From Ruminococcaceae bacterium UBA6845 (lineage in GTDB: Bacteria; Bacillota; Clostridia; Oscillospirales; Acutalibacteraceae), in NCBI GenBank assembly GCA_002449395.1, contig DKDP01000028.1:25199-89198 (forward strand): a stretch of 64,000 nucleotides of DNA, written 5' to 3'. The notes below the pieces were generated by a model. The model searched no databases. It was not told the DNA's origin and saw only the letters and a list, made by a program, of their open reading frames with translations. The position numbers and the translations under genes are program-made. Below are positions 8,462 to 15,997 of this stretch, one piece after another (positions within the stretch are counted from its first letter, which is position 1; each line of letters begins with the position of its first letter).

Positions 8462-9763
8462 ATGAAAAAAACACAGAAAATACTGGCTCTTCTCCTTACT
8501 CTTGCGCTGACTGTAAGCCTTTTTACATTCACATCGGGCGCAATTGAGCCGCAGGAAGAATGGCTTGAAAAGAATTGGTCCGAGCTTGTCGAGTCAAAGG
8601 GCTCGCTGCTTATGACGCCGGGCGAGGATAACACGAAAATGAATTTCTCGTGGCAGTCGTCTTTCAAGTCGGCAAAGGCTGAGATCGAGGTTGCGACAAA
8701 GCAGGATATGAGCGACGCCGAATCGCTTGACGTCAGCACGAGGTTTAACATCTTCTGCTTCGAGTACACTCACGAGGCAACCGCATCAGAGCTTGAGGCT
8801 GATACAACATACTATTACAAATATTATGCAGACAAGAAATGGAGCGACGTTTATTCATTCAAGACCGCCGATACGGACAGCACAAGAGTTCTTTTTGTCT
8901 CCGACTGTCAGATCGGACGTTACCGTCAGGGCACGGATGAAGAGATTCTTCAGCACGATACATACGGCTGGTACAAGACAATGGAGCTTGCGACGGAGAA
9001 AAATGCGGGAATCAACTTTATTATTTCGACAGGCGATCAGGTCGAGGATTCCTATTCCGAGCATCAGTATTCGCTGATGGAATCTGTTCCCCAGCTCAGA
9101 AATTACCCGATTGCGGCGGCTGTCGGCAATCACGAGTTCTACACAACGAATTATTCGAGCCACTACAACAATCCGAACAGGAACACCGATGTTCCGTTCA
9201 GAGATCCTGCGGGAAACGGCTATTATTTCATTTATAATGATATTCTCTTTATTGTGCTTGACTCAAATGTTGTTGTTCCGTCAACACACAGGAAGATAAT
9301 CAAGGCGGCGTGTGAGGCTTACCCGAACGCAAAATGGAAGGTCGTTTCGATGCACCACAGCCCGTATGACGCCAATGCGGCAAAGTATTTTACAAGCAAG
9401 ATCACAAGAGCGACAATTACGCCGTTCTTTGACGAGTTCGGCATTGACCTTTGCCTGAGCGGTCACGATCATTATTACAGCCGTTCATATATCGTAAAGA
9501 ACAACAAGGTTACGGACGATGTTCTTCACAACAACACATATACCGATCCCAAGGGTACGCTCTATGTCAGCGCAAACTCCTCGTCGGGAAGCAACTATAA
9601 CGGAATCGACACCGAAAATGTCGGTCCGGAGTGCGACGTATGGTTCCAGTCGGATACGCCTTGCTATTCAATTATGGATGTTAAGGACGGCAAGCTGACG
9701 GTTACAACCTATGAGACAGGCAACAACGGCGTTGTTGATACAATCTCAATTGTAAAAAAATAA
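8462..9763 (+). CDS. Exported purple-acid-phosphatase-like metallophosphoesterase
   Basis: A 433-residue protein with a clear signal peptide (MKKTQK, then a Leu/Thr-rich core, cleavage near TSGA). The start at 8462 follows GGAGGT by eight bases. An N-terminal fibronectin-III-like domain (~30-140) precedes a calcineurin-like phosphoesterase domain with the metal ligands in SDCQIGR, STGDQVEDS, VGNHEFY, MHHSPYD and LSGHDHYYSRS. This is the order of purple acid phosphatases, which hydrolyse phosphomonoesters outside the cell. It is divergent from the FHA-PHP unit and followed by its own terminator. Confidence 0.9.
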   Translation: MKKTQKILALLLTLALTVSLFTFTSGAIEPQEEWLEKNWSELVESKGSLLMTPGEDNTKMNFSWQSSFKSAKAEIEVATKQDMSDAESLDVSTRFNIFCFEYTHEATASELEADTTYYYKYYADKKWSDVYSFKTADTDSTRVLFVSDCQIGRYRQGTDEEILQHDTYGWYKTMELATEKNAGINFIISTGDQVEDSYSEHQYSLMESVPQLRNYPIAAAVGNHEFYTTNYSSHYNNPNRNTDVPFRDPAGNGYYFIYNDILFIVLDSNVVVPSTHRKIIKAACEAYPNAKWKVVSMHHSPYDANAAKYFTSKITRATITPFFDEFGIDLCLSGHDHYYSRSYIVKNNKVTDDVLHNNTYTDPKGTLYVSANSSSGSNYNGIDTENVGPECDVWFQSDTPCYSIMDVKDGKLTVTTYETGNNGVVDTISIVKK

Positions 9764-9778
9764 TACGGATAACAAAAG

Positions 9779-9806
9779 GGGACTGCCGTTTTTCTTCGGC
9801 AGTCCC
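9779..9806 (+). terminator. Hairpin terminator after the phosphatase gene
   Basis: GGGACTGCCG (9779-9788) pairs with CGGCAGTCCC (9797-9806) around a T-rich loop, 15 bp after the stop codon. The T-tract behind it is weak, so efficiency is uncertain. Confidence 0.7.
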
Positions 9807-9851
9807 TGCTTTACATTTCTGATTTTTACAAGCTAATTATGCGGTATTGCA

Positions 9852-10103
9852 TTAAATTGCGGATTCTCCGATCCTTTTTGCACATTCACGGCAAATTTTC
9901 TGACCGTTAAATTCGATCAGATCATCCGTTTCGTGGCAGAAAATACAAGAAGGAGCATATTTCTTGATAACAATCTCGTTTCCTCTTGCGAGGATTTCAA
10001 CCTTACTGTCGTCCCCCGTTATATCAAGCTCTTTTCTGATCTCGATTGGGAGAACAATTCTACCGGCAAGGTCAACGCTTCTGACGATACCAACACTTTT
10101 CAT
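9852..10103 (-). CDS. abrB: AbrB/SpoVT-family transcriptional regulator
   Basis: An 83-residue protein with an N-terminal AbrB swapped-hairpin DNA-binding domain (VGIVRSVDLAGRIVLPIEIR, residues ~4-23) and a C-terminal pair of cysteine motifs, CIFCHETDD and CREC, that looks like a small zinc ribbon. In Bacillus and Clostridium, AbrB-type proteins repress transition-phase genes, including peptide and antibiotic genes. The start at 10103 follows AAAGGAG by seven bases; an upstream in-frame codon at 10136 is less likely. It lies next to two small peptide genes, which are possible targets, but no operator was identified. Confidence 0.9.
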   Translation of the reverse strand: MKSVGIVRSVDLAGRIVLPIEIRKELDITGDDSKVEILARGNEIVIKKYAPSCIFCHETDDLIEFNGQKICRECAKRIGESAI

Positions 10104-10205
10104 AATCCGACTCCTTTCCGAAATATCCGACCGCAAAAACGGATATTCTTTACTTTAGTTACATAATACCACTTTTTGCCATATTAGTCAACACAAAACT
10201 ACAAA

Positions 10206-10240
10206 AAAATAAGCAGTCGTTTTCGGCGACTGCTTATTTT
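10206..10240 (-). terminator. Terminator after small peptide gene 1
   Basis: AAAATAAGCAGTCG (10206-10219) pairs with CGACTGCTTATTTT (10227-10240). On the minus strand the T-rich arm follows the hairpin, 14 bp after the peptide stop codon. Confidence 0.85.
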
Positions 10241-10253
10241 TCAATTTAAGTAA

Positions 10254-10397
10254 TTATTTTGCAATAATGCTTGTAACGAAGTCAATGATCTTCTGAAGGA
10301 TTGCCTGGAAGTCAATCTGAGCGAGGAGATCAGTGATCTTTGCCAAGATAGCGTCAACGTCAATCTTGTCAAGAATTGCACTAAAATCGAAATTCAT
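10254..10397 (-). CDS. Short amphipathic peptide 1 (47 aa)
   Basis: A complete small gene: promoter (10453-10481), AAGGAG nine bases before the ATG, 47 codons and a terminator. The peptide has no leader or signal sequence and no cysteine. It is built from a repeated unit, DFSAILDKI, VDAILAKI and DFQAILQKI, giving an Ile/Leu face and an Asp/Lys face, with net charge about -3. This is the pattern of an amphipathic membrane-active helix similar in size and charge to beta-type phenol-soluble modulins; a leaderless bacteriocin or surfactant is possible. It is a clear paralogue of the peptide at 10588-10707. I do not recognise a named family. Confidence 0.8.
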   Translation of the reverse strand: MNFDFSAILDKIDVDAILAKITDLLAQIDFQAILQKIIDFVTSIIAK

Positions 10398-10452
10398 AAT
10401 TCAGCACTCCTTTCATAGATTCGACAACGGGGAAGCCCTGTTATCAGTGCTT

Positions 10453-10481
10453 ATGTTACCACAATAACCGTCTCTTGTCAA
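10453..10481 (-). promoter_or_regulatory. Promoter of peptide gene 1
   Basis: On the minus strand TTGACA (10476-10481) and TAACAT (10453-10458) are separated by 17 bp, with an extended -10 (TGG before TAACAT). The same TGTGGTAAYAT core occurs in the promoter of peptide gene 2. Confidence 0.75.
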
Positions 10482-10527
10482 GGCAAATAAGGTCGATTTT
10501 CGACTTGTATAATCATTTGTAAAAGAG

Positions 10528-10562
10528 AAAATCGCAGTGACAAAGACTGCCGCTGCGATTTT
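10528..10562 (-). terminator. Terminator after small peptide gene 2
   Basis: AAAATCGCAG (10528-10537) pairs with CTGCGATTTT (10553-10562). On the minus strand the T-run follows the stem. It separates the two peptide units. Confidence 0.8.
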
Positions 10563-10587
10563 TTAGTGAACTGATGAAAGGATAGCC

Positions 10588-10707
10588 TTATTTGATAAGA
10601 CCGATAACGAAGCCTGCGATCTTATCAAGAATTGCTGCGAAGTCAATCTGAACGATGAGATCTGTGATTTTGTTCATTACTGTGTCAAGAATTGCGCTGA
10701 AATCCAT
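10588..10707 (-). CDS. Short amphipathic peptide 2 (39 aa)
   Basis: 39 codons with AAAGGAG nine bases before the ATG, its own promoter and terminator. It shares with peptide 1 the N-terminus DFSAILD, the middle KITDL and QIDF, and a second AILDKI unit, but lacks about eight residues in between. It is Ile-rich, cysteine-free, net charge about -2, with no signal peptide. The conservation of both coding sequence and control signals argues that it arose by tandem duplication and that both copies are used. Function is unknown; a membrane-active or quorum-type peptide is an inference from composition only. Confidence 0.8.
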   Translation of the reverse strand: MDFSAILDTVMNKITDLIVQIDFAAILDKIAGFVIGLIK

Positions 10708-10766
10708 AATTCGTTACTCCTTTCGTAAATTTATTCGGTAGAGGATAGAATCTTCCATCTGTGAAT

Positions 10767-10796
10767 ATATTACCACAAGTATTTATTGATTGTCAA
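10767..10796 (-). promoter_or_regulatory. Promoter of peptide gene 2
   Basis: On the minus strand TTGACA (10791-10796) and TAATAT (10767-10772) are 18 bp apart, with the same TGG extended -10 as the promoter of peptide gene 1. Confidence 0.7.
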
Positions 10797-10841
10797 GTTT
10801 ATATGTGACGGTATTTTACAATTATTGTTGAACTTGGAATT

Positions 10842-12467
10842 TTACGGCTGGAAAGGAACGGGATCGTGTTCGCTCTCGTGCTCAAAGGAAAGAATATTGT
10901 TGCGGTCGAAGTAGCTGTATCTCATTTTGAACGCACGGCAGATTCCCTCGGCGGGAACGTAGAGCTGATCACGGTTGAGGCGTTTAACCTCGCCCGCCAT
11001 TTCAAAACTTCCGCTGTCAGTAATAACTGTTCTGTTGTTTTCGGTGAATGTCGCCGTGTGACCGTATGCGGTGCTTTTAACAGTTCCCTTGCCCATTTCA
11101 ACATCAAATCCGATGTATCTCAGAAGCGCCGCAGCGGGAACATACCATACTCCGTCAATGCGGTTGCAGGGGAGGGTTCTCGTTGAAATTCCGAGATCGG
11201 CGCCCTTGAACATAAGTCTTGCTGCGCTGAATATCGGAGCAAGGGCGATCGGAGAGATGCTGTCTGTTTCCTTGTCAATCACACATTCGTCAACGACCCT
11301 GTCTCCCTCAAGGTATGAGGTGAGCGTGAGCCTTTTGCCGCAGACCTTGACTATTGTATACATTGACAGCTCTTCCTCGTGGGGATAATATGCGCAGTTC
11401 CAGAGCTTCGGTGTTACAAGCAGCTTGCACGGATTTCTGTGACCGCTTCCCATATTATAGAAAATCGTTCCGTCGGACGGCTTGTCATAGAGATTTTCAT
11501 TGCGGCGGGGATAGCTCCTTGAAAAGCAATGCTCGTGTCCGCTGAACATAACGTCGAATTTCTCCATTCCATCACGCATCATCGGATAAGAATCGTCGCA
11601 GGCAAGGTCCGAACCTTGATAGCAGATCGGGAAATGATGCGAACCGAATTTCCACGTTTTATCGCTCTTTGCGGTGTCCTTTAAAAGCCACTCGTTGACA
11701 TATTCGGGACCGCTCGTTCCGATTACGCAGAAGTGAGAGTTGCCGTAGTCGAAAGAATAGTTTGCGGTTTTCCAATCCTCGGGACCATTGTCGGGGTAAG
11801 CTCCGCCGAACTGCTTGCAGAAATATTCGGCTTTCTCCGAATAGTATTTGTTGCTGTATTCAAAATAGTTTTCAAATCCCATATCGTCATGGTTGCCGAG
11901 AGCCATCATAAACGGAAGATGCTCGATAATACCCTTTAATCCGTCAAGTAAGCCCGTCCACTGAATGTCGGTCTGTCCGCAGTTTGTGTTGTCGCCTGCC
12001 GTGAGAATGAAACTGACATTCGGATGAAGCCGCAGAATTTCTTTCACAATTTTGCCAAGCTCGGAATAATCGGCAGGGGGCTCGGCGGCACCGTGCTGAA
12101 TGTCGGAAAGGCAGAGAAATTCAAAGCTGTCCGTATCCTTTTCGGCTGTTTTGAAAGTGAAAACTTCACTCCGAAAGCCGTCGTTTCCGCAGGTGTATTC
12201 ATACTCCGTGCCGGGGCTGAGCTGTGTCATATGCGCCGAAAAAATATTACTGCTGTCCATATCGGAATCAAAACGGCTGACTTGTGCATCGGCTCTGCGC
12301 CATTCACCGCCGAGCTCTCTGTAAAGCGCATATCCGCTTTCAATTTCGGTGCAGGTGCGCCACGTGACGGTCATTGACGTTTCGGCATTCCCGTTGATCG
12401 AAAGCATTATGTGATCGGGAGATTTCTGCGATCCTCTGAAATTTTTCCATTCTTCCTTTGTTATCAT
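10842..12467 (-). CDS. Metallophosphoesterase with FN3-like N-terminus and copper-amine-oxidase-like C-terminal domain
   Basis: 541 residues, no signal peptide. An N-terminal purple-acid-phosphatase-type FN3 domain (~20-120) leads into a calcineurin-like domain with LSDIQHG, TAGDNTNCGQ, LGNHDD, HHFP and SGHEHCFSRS as metal and catalytic motifs. The C-terminal ~120 residues (from about 415) resemble the copper amine oxidase N-terminal-like domain found on many Firmicute surface proteins (VWYVPAAALLRYIGFDVE, LYVPAEGICRAFKM). Such domains usually sit on exported proteins, so the lack of a signal peptide is odd and suggests either cytoplasmic action or an unrecognised export route. Confidence 0.85.
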   Translation of the reverse strand: MITKEEWKNFRGSQKSPDHIMLSINGNAETSMTVTWRTCTEIESGYALYRELGGEWRRADAQVSRFDSDMDSSNIFSAHMTQLSPGTEYEYTCGNDGFRSEVFTFKTAEKDTDSFEFLCLSDIQHGAAEPPADYSELGKIVKEILRLHPNVSFILTAGDNTNCGQTDIQWTGLLDGLKGIIEHLPFMMALGNHDDMGFENYFEYSNKYYSEKAEYFCKQFGGAYPDNGPEDWKTANYSFDYGNSHFCVIGTSGPEYVNEWLLKDTAKSDKTWKFGSHHFPICYQGSDLACDDSYPMMRDGMEKFDVMFSGHEHCFSRSYPRRNENLYDKPSDGTIFYNMGSGHRNPCKLLVTPKLWNCAYYPHEEELSMYTIVKVCGKRLTLTSYLEGDRVVDECVIDKETDSISPIALAPIFSAARLMFKGADLGISTRTLPCNRIDGVWYVPAAALLRYIGFDVEMGKGTVKSTAYGHTATFTENNRTVITDSGSFEMAGEVKRLNRDQLYVPAEGICRAFKMRYSYFDRNNILSFEHESEHDPVPFQP

Positions 12468-12527
12468 ACCGACACCTCTTTTTCTTCAAAATTATACCAT
12501 AGCGCAGATATTGATTCAAGAAAACTA

Positions 12528-12556
12528 TTGTAAAATTTTTTCAAATGACTTATAAT
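12528..12556 (+). promoter_or_regulatory. Promoter of the Thr-rich anchored protein gene
   Basis: TTGTAA (12528-12533) and TATAAT (12551-12556) with a 17 bp spacer, about 30 bp before the ATG at 12587. Confidence 0.65.
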
Positions 12557-12586
12557 TGAAATATCAAAAGTTAAGGACGTGTAGCT

Positions 12587-13627
12587 ATGAAAAAAACAAT
12601 CGTAATCTGCGTATCCGTAATACTCTGCGTAGCGATGATGTGCGGATCGTTCATTTATGTCGGAAAGGACTTTAACGAGAGTATCGGCAAGCTGATCCCG
12701 TCGATCCTTTATTCGTCAAGAGTTAACGAAAATAAAACTCAGCCGACGATCAGCCCCGAAAAGGAGACAACGACCGAAGAGGCAACGGAGGCTCCGACCG
12801 AGGAGACAACCGCCGAGGAACCGACAACAGATTCGACAACAGCCGTGCCAAAGACAACGGCAAAGCCGAACGCCACAACAAAAAAGACTACAACGACGAA
12901 AAAGGTAACTACCACCAAAAAGGTGACAACAACCAAAAAGACGACTACCACCAAGAAGCAGACCACGGCTCAGACAAAGCTCACGACTGCTCAGGTAATC
13001 AATAATTACAATGCCGCAATCAATAAGGCAAGAAGCTCAAAGGCGGGCTACACAAAAACCAGAAGTACAAAGCTCAATAAGCTCGACGCAGGCGCACTCG
13101 GCAATATGGGTGTTGTTAAGGACGCCGTTTCGGGATTCCTCGGAGTCGGCGATAAGACCTACACAAACGCAAAGGGCAAGAATGAGTTTATGTCTGCTGC
13201 ATCGCTCAAGGCGTCTGATGTCAAGAGCGCAAGCTACACGCTGAAGAACGGAAAATACACATACACACTCGTGCTCAATAACGGTACAAGTGCGGCGGCA
13301 TCGGGCAGCAAGTCGAACAGCTCACCGGTTGATCGCAGCGGTATACTTGTAGGCGCAGGCGACAAGTCGGCTTATGACCACAAGTGTGCGGACAATCTCT
13401 ATACCGCTATCAACAATACCGACGGAGCCTCGGTACAGTCGATCAAGGAGAGCACCTCCAACGTCAAGTGTGTTGCGGTTGTCAATGCGTCAAACGGCAG
13501 ACTTGAAAGTCTCAGCATTTCCTTTGATTTTGCGGTTACGCTTACAAACACAAAGTACGTTGTCACAATCAAAAATGCGGGCGGCAACGCTTCGACCGCA
13601 GTTAAATATTCAGGCTTCAAGTTCTGA
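12587..13627 (+). CDS. Membrane-anchored Thr/Lys-rich protein with unknown C-terminal domain (paralogue A)
   Basis: 346 residues. An N-terminal hydrophobic segment (signal peptide or anchor, residues ~4-27) is followed by a low-complexity linker of Thr, Glu and then repeated TTTKK units (~50-130), typical of a wall-spanning stalk. The last ~210 residues are a folded domain shared with the protein at 18538-19647: both have a YN-A--KA start, KTR-T, F-GVGD, ASDV-SA, PVDRSG or PLDRSG, YDHK or WDHK with A-N, AVVNAS-G-L-SL and a terminal GFK. I do not recognise this domain. Surface placement is inferred from the signal and linker. Confidence 0.75.
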   Translation: MKKTIVICVSVILCVAMMCGSFIYVGKDFNESIGKLIPSILYSSRVNENKTQPTISPEKETTTEEATEAPTEETTAEEPTTDSTTAVPKTTAKPNATTKKTTTTKKVTTTKKVTTTKKTTTTKKQTTAQTKLTTAQVINNYNAAINKARSSKAGYTKTRSTKLNKLDAGALGNMGVVKDAVSGFLGVGDKTYTNAKGKNEFMSAASLKASDVKSASYTLKNGKYTYTLVLNNGTSAAASGSKSNSSPVDRSGILVGAGDKSAYDHKCADNLYTAINNTDGASVQSIKESTSNVKCVAVVNASNGRLESLSISFDFAVTLTNTKYVVTIKNAGGNASTAVKYSGFKF

Positions 13628-13645
13628 GATTAAACTATAATATCT

Positions 13646-13672
13646 GTCTCTCTCTGCGGCGCAGGGAGAGAC
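13646..13672. other. Perfect-length intergenic hairpin without T-tract
   Basis: GTCTCTCTCTGC (13646-13657) pairs with GCAGGGAGAGAC (13661-13672) around a GGC loop. It lies between the anchored protein and the ABC exporter. With no run of T after it, it may be a weak terminator or a processing/stability element. Confidence 0.55.
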
Positions 13673-13695
13673 GTTGATTTACAGAGGGTGATTTA

Positions 13696-15435
13696 TTGAA
13701 AGATATGAAAAGGTATTTGCAAATGGCAAAGCCCTATTGGGGCACATTGGCTTTGACGGTTGCGGCGCTGATCGGTGCCTCCGCCGTGAGCCTTGTCACT
13801 CCCGAAATGGTACGCAGGCTTACGGGCGTACTGACAGACGGTACGGCAACCAAGGAAAAGATACTTACCTATGCGGCGATACTGCTTGCCGCATATATCG
13901 CAAAAGCGTTTTTGACGTTCGTTTCAAAGTATAAGGCACACGTTGCGGCGTGGAACTTCGTCGGCGATATGATGCTTAATGTTTACAACAAGCTCCAGTC
14001 GCTTTCTATGAGATATTTCGGTGATAAGCAGACGGGAGAAATAATGAGCCGTGTTATCAACGATTCGAGAAATATGGAAACGCTGATTGCTCACGCCTTG
14101 CCCGACCTTCTTTCAAATATACTTATTGTATTAATGGTTGCGGTGATGATTTTCACGATCAATCCGATCCTTGCGGCGATCTCACTTATTCCGATTCCGC
14201 TTATACTTTTTGTAAGCACAAAATTTTCGGGAAAGGTTCATTCGCTGTTTAAGAGAAATCAGGAGGTTCTGGCTGAGGTCAACGGTAAGGTCCAGGACAA
14301 TATTTCCGGAATACGTGAAATTCAGTCCTTCGGCAGAGAGGCCGAGGAATACACGAGTATGAAAGAGTATTGCAAGTATTACAGCTATGTCAATATCCGT
14401 GCGAACTTCGCCGCCGCAATATTCCACCCGTCAATCGAGTTTTTAACCTCGATCGGTTCGGTATTGGTTATGGGAATCGGCGGAACACTCGCAATGAAAG
14501 ACGTGCTTTCCATTTCCGATGTTGTCGGATTCTTTATGTACCTCTCACTCTTTTATTCGCCGATTGCAACGCTTTCAAGAATCGTTGAGGATATGCAGAA
14601 TGCGTTCGCAGGCGGACACCGTGTACTTTCGATTCTTGATATGGAGTCGGAGATCAAGGACAGCGAAAATGCCGAGGATATCGGCAGGGCTGACGGCAAT
14701 ATGGAGTTCCGCCACGTATCTTTTCATTATAATGAAAACGAACCTGTGCTGAAAGACATATCTTTTAAGGTCAATGCAGGTGAAATGGTTGCTTTTGTAG
14801 GTGCGACGGGCGTCGGCAAATCAACAATTGTTTCACTTATGGAAAGGTTTTATGATCCGGTAAGCGGCTCGGTTCTCCTTGACGGCAGGGACATAAGAGA
14901 TATAACCGTTAAATCACTCAGGGAAAATATTTCGATGGTATTGCAGGACGTTTTTCTCTTCAACGGTTCGATTTATGATAATATCGCCTACGGAAATCCG
15001 ACGGCAAGCCGTGACGAGGTTATCAATGCGGCTGTAACGGCAAGAGTCAGCGACTTTGTTTGCAAAATGCCCGACGGATATGATACAATAATCGGCGAGA
15101 GGGGAGTACGTCTTTCCGGCGGACAGAAGCAGAGAATCGCAATCGCAAGAGCCGTTCTCAAAAATGCTCCCGTTCTTATTCTCGATGAGGCGACCTCGGC
15201 GGTCGATAACAAGACCGAGGCTCTTATTCAGCAGGCGATTGACGAGCTTTCAAAGAGTCGCACGGTGATAGTTATTGCACACAGGCTCTCAACGGTTATG
15301 AAAGCCGACAATATAATTGTTCTTGAGGACGGCAGAATTGCCGAGCAGGGCAATCACAGCGAGCTTTTGAAGCTCGGCGGAATATACGCAAAGCTCTGTA
15401 ACGTCAATTCGGACAGAATCAAGACCGAGGCGTGA
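13696..15435 (+). CDS. ABC transporter, fused permease and ATPase (exporter type)
   Basis: A 579-residue half-transporter: six membrane helices (~1-310) followed by a nucleotide-binding domain (~335-579). Walker A GATGVGKST, Q-loop LQDVFLF, signature LSGGQKQR, Walker B VLILDEATSAVD and switch His in IAHRLST are intact, so it should be active as a homodimer or heterodimer. The substrate, lipid, peptide or drug, is not evident. The start is taken as TTG at 13696 behind GAGGGTG; ATG at 13705 is an alternative. The YhcH gene follows closely. Confidence 0.88.
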   Translation: MKDMKRYLQMAKPYWGTLALTVAALIGASAVSLVTPEMVRRLTGVLTDGTATKEKILTYAAILLAAYIAKAFLTFVSKYKAHVAAWNFVGDMMLNVYNKLQSLSMRYFGDKQTGEIMSRVINDSRNMETLIAHALPDLLSNILIVLMVAVMIFTINPILAAISLIPIPLILFVSTKFSGKVHSLFKRNQEVLAEVNGKVQDNISGIREIQSFGREAEEYTSMKEYCKYYSYVNIRANFAAAIFHPSIEFLTSIGSVLVMGIGGTLAMKDVLSISDVVGFFMYLSLFYSPIATLSRIVEDMQNAFAGGHRVLSILDMESEIKDSENAEDIGRADGNMEFRHVSFHYNENEPVLKDISFKVNAGEMVAFVGATGVGKSTIVSLMERFYDPVSGSVLLDGRDIRDITVKSLRENISMVLQDVFLFNGSIYDNIAYGNPTASRDEVINAAVTARVSDFVCKMPDGYDTIIGERGVRLSGGQKQRIAIARAVLKNAPVLILDEATSAVDNKTEALIQQAIDELSKSRTVIVIAHRLSTVMKADNIIVLEDGRIAEQGNHSELLKLGGIYAKLCNVNSDRIKTEA

Positions 15436-15461
15436 AATTACAAAACGAAAGGAAGATTACA

Positions 15462-15920
15462 ATGATCGTAACAACAATCGACAAACTTGATTTTTACAGC
15501 GAGGTTCCCTATGCAAGGGACATTATGAGTTTTATTGAAAATTTCAAAAAGACGGATATGGCGCCGGGCAGATACGATATCCACGGCGATGATCTTTTTG
15601 CCGCTGTCAGCCGCTATGACACCGAGCCGAGAGAGCAGAGAAAATTTGAGAGCCACAGAAAATATATTGATCTTCAGATCGTGCTTGACGGCAGCGAAGA
15701 GATGGACTGGGCTCCGATTGATTTGCTTAATATGACCGATAACGGATTTGAGAGGGGAGACGATATCGCTTTTTATGAGGGTACGGAGCTTTCAACGGTA
15801 ATTCTCGGCGGCGATCAGTGTGCGGTACTTTTCCCCGAGGACGGTCACAGACCCAATGTTATGCACAAAAACATTAATAATGTTCTTAAAATTGTATTCA
15901 AAATCAAAAACAATGAATAA
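15462..15920 (+). CDS. YhcH/YjgK/YiaL family protein
   Basis: A 152-residue cupin-like protein of the family that includes EbgC and the sialic-acid-related NanQ; members are thought to act on the anomeric form of sugars or sugar acids. Conserved patches ESHRKYIDLQIVLDG and FPEDGHRPN are present, the first with the His and Lys typical of the family. The start at ATG 15462 follows AAAGGA; a GTG at 15432 that overlaps the exporter stop is less likely. No obvious sugar operon surrounds it, so its substrate is unknown. Confidence 0.88.
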   Translation: MIVTTIDKLDFYSEVPYARDIMSFIENFKKTDMAPGRYDIHGDDLFAAVSRYDTEPREQRKFESHRKYIDLQIVLDGSEEMDWAPIDLLNMTDNGFERGDDIAFYEGTELSTVILGGDQCAVLFPEDGHRPNVMHKNINNVLKIVFKIKNNE

Positions 15921-15935
15921 ATATTCGCTTTTTGC

Positions 15936-15964
15936 TTGACATATTCAATTCAAAGTGGTATATT
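15936..15964 (+). promoter_or_regulatory. Promoter of the amino acid ABC importer operon
   Basis: TTGACA (15936-15941) and TATATT (15959-15964) with a 17 bp spacer, 33 bp before the binding-protein ATG at 15998. Confidence 0.75.
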
Positions 15965-15997
15965 GTTCACGTCAAAAAAACAGAGGAGGACAAAACT

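Noticed and set aside
12760..12970. Thr/Lys codon repeat as a CRISPR-like or satellite repeat
   Set aside because: The repeats are in frame, encode a TTTKK stalk and have no spacers; this is protein low complexity.
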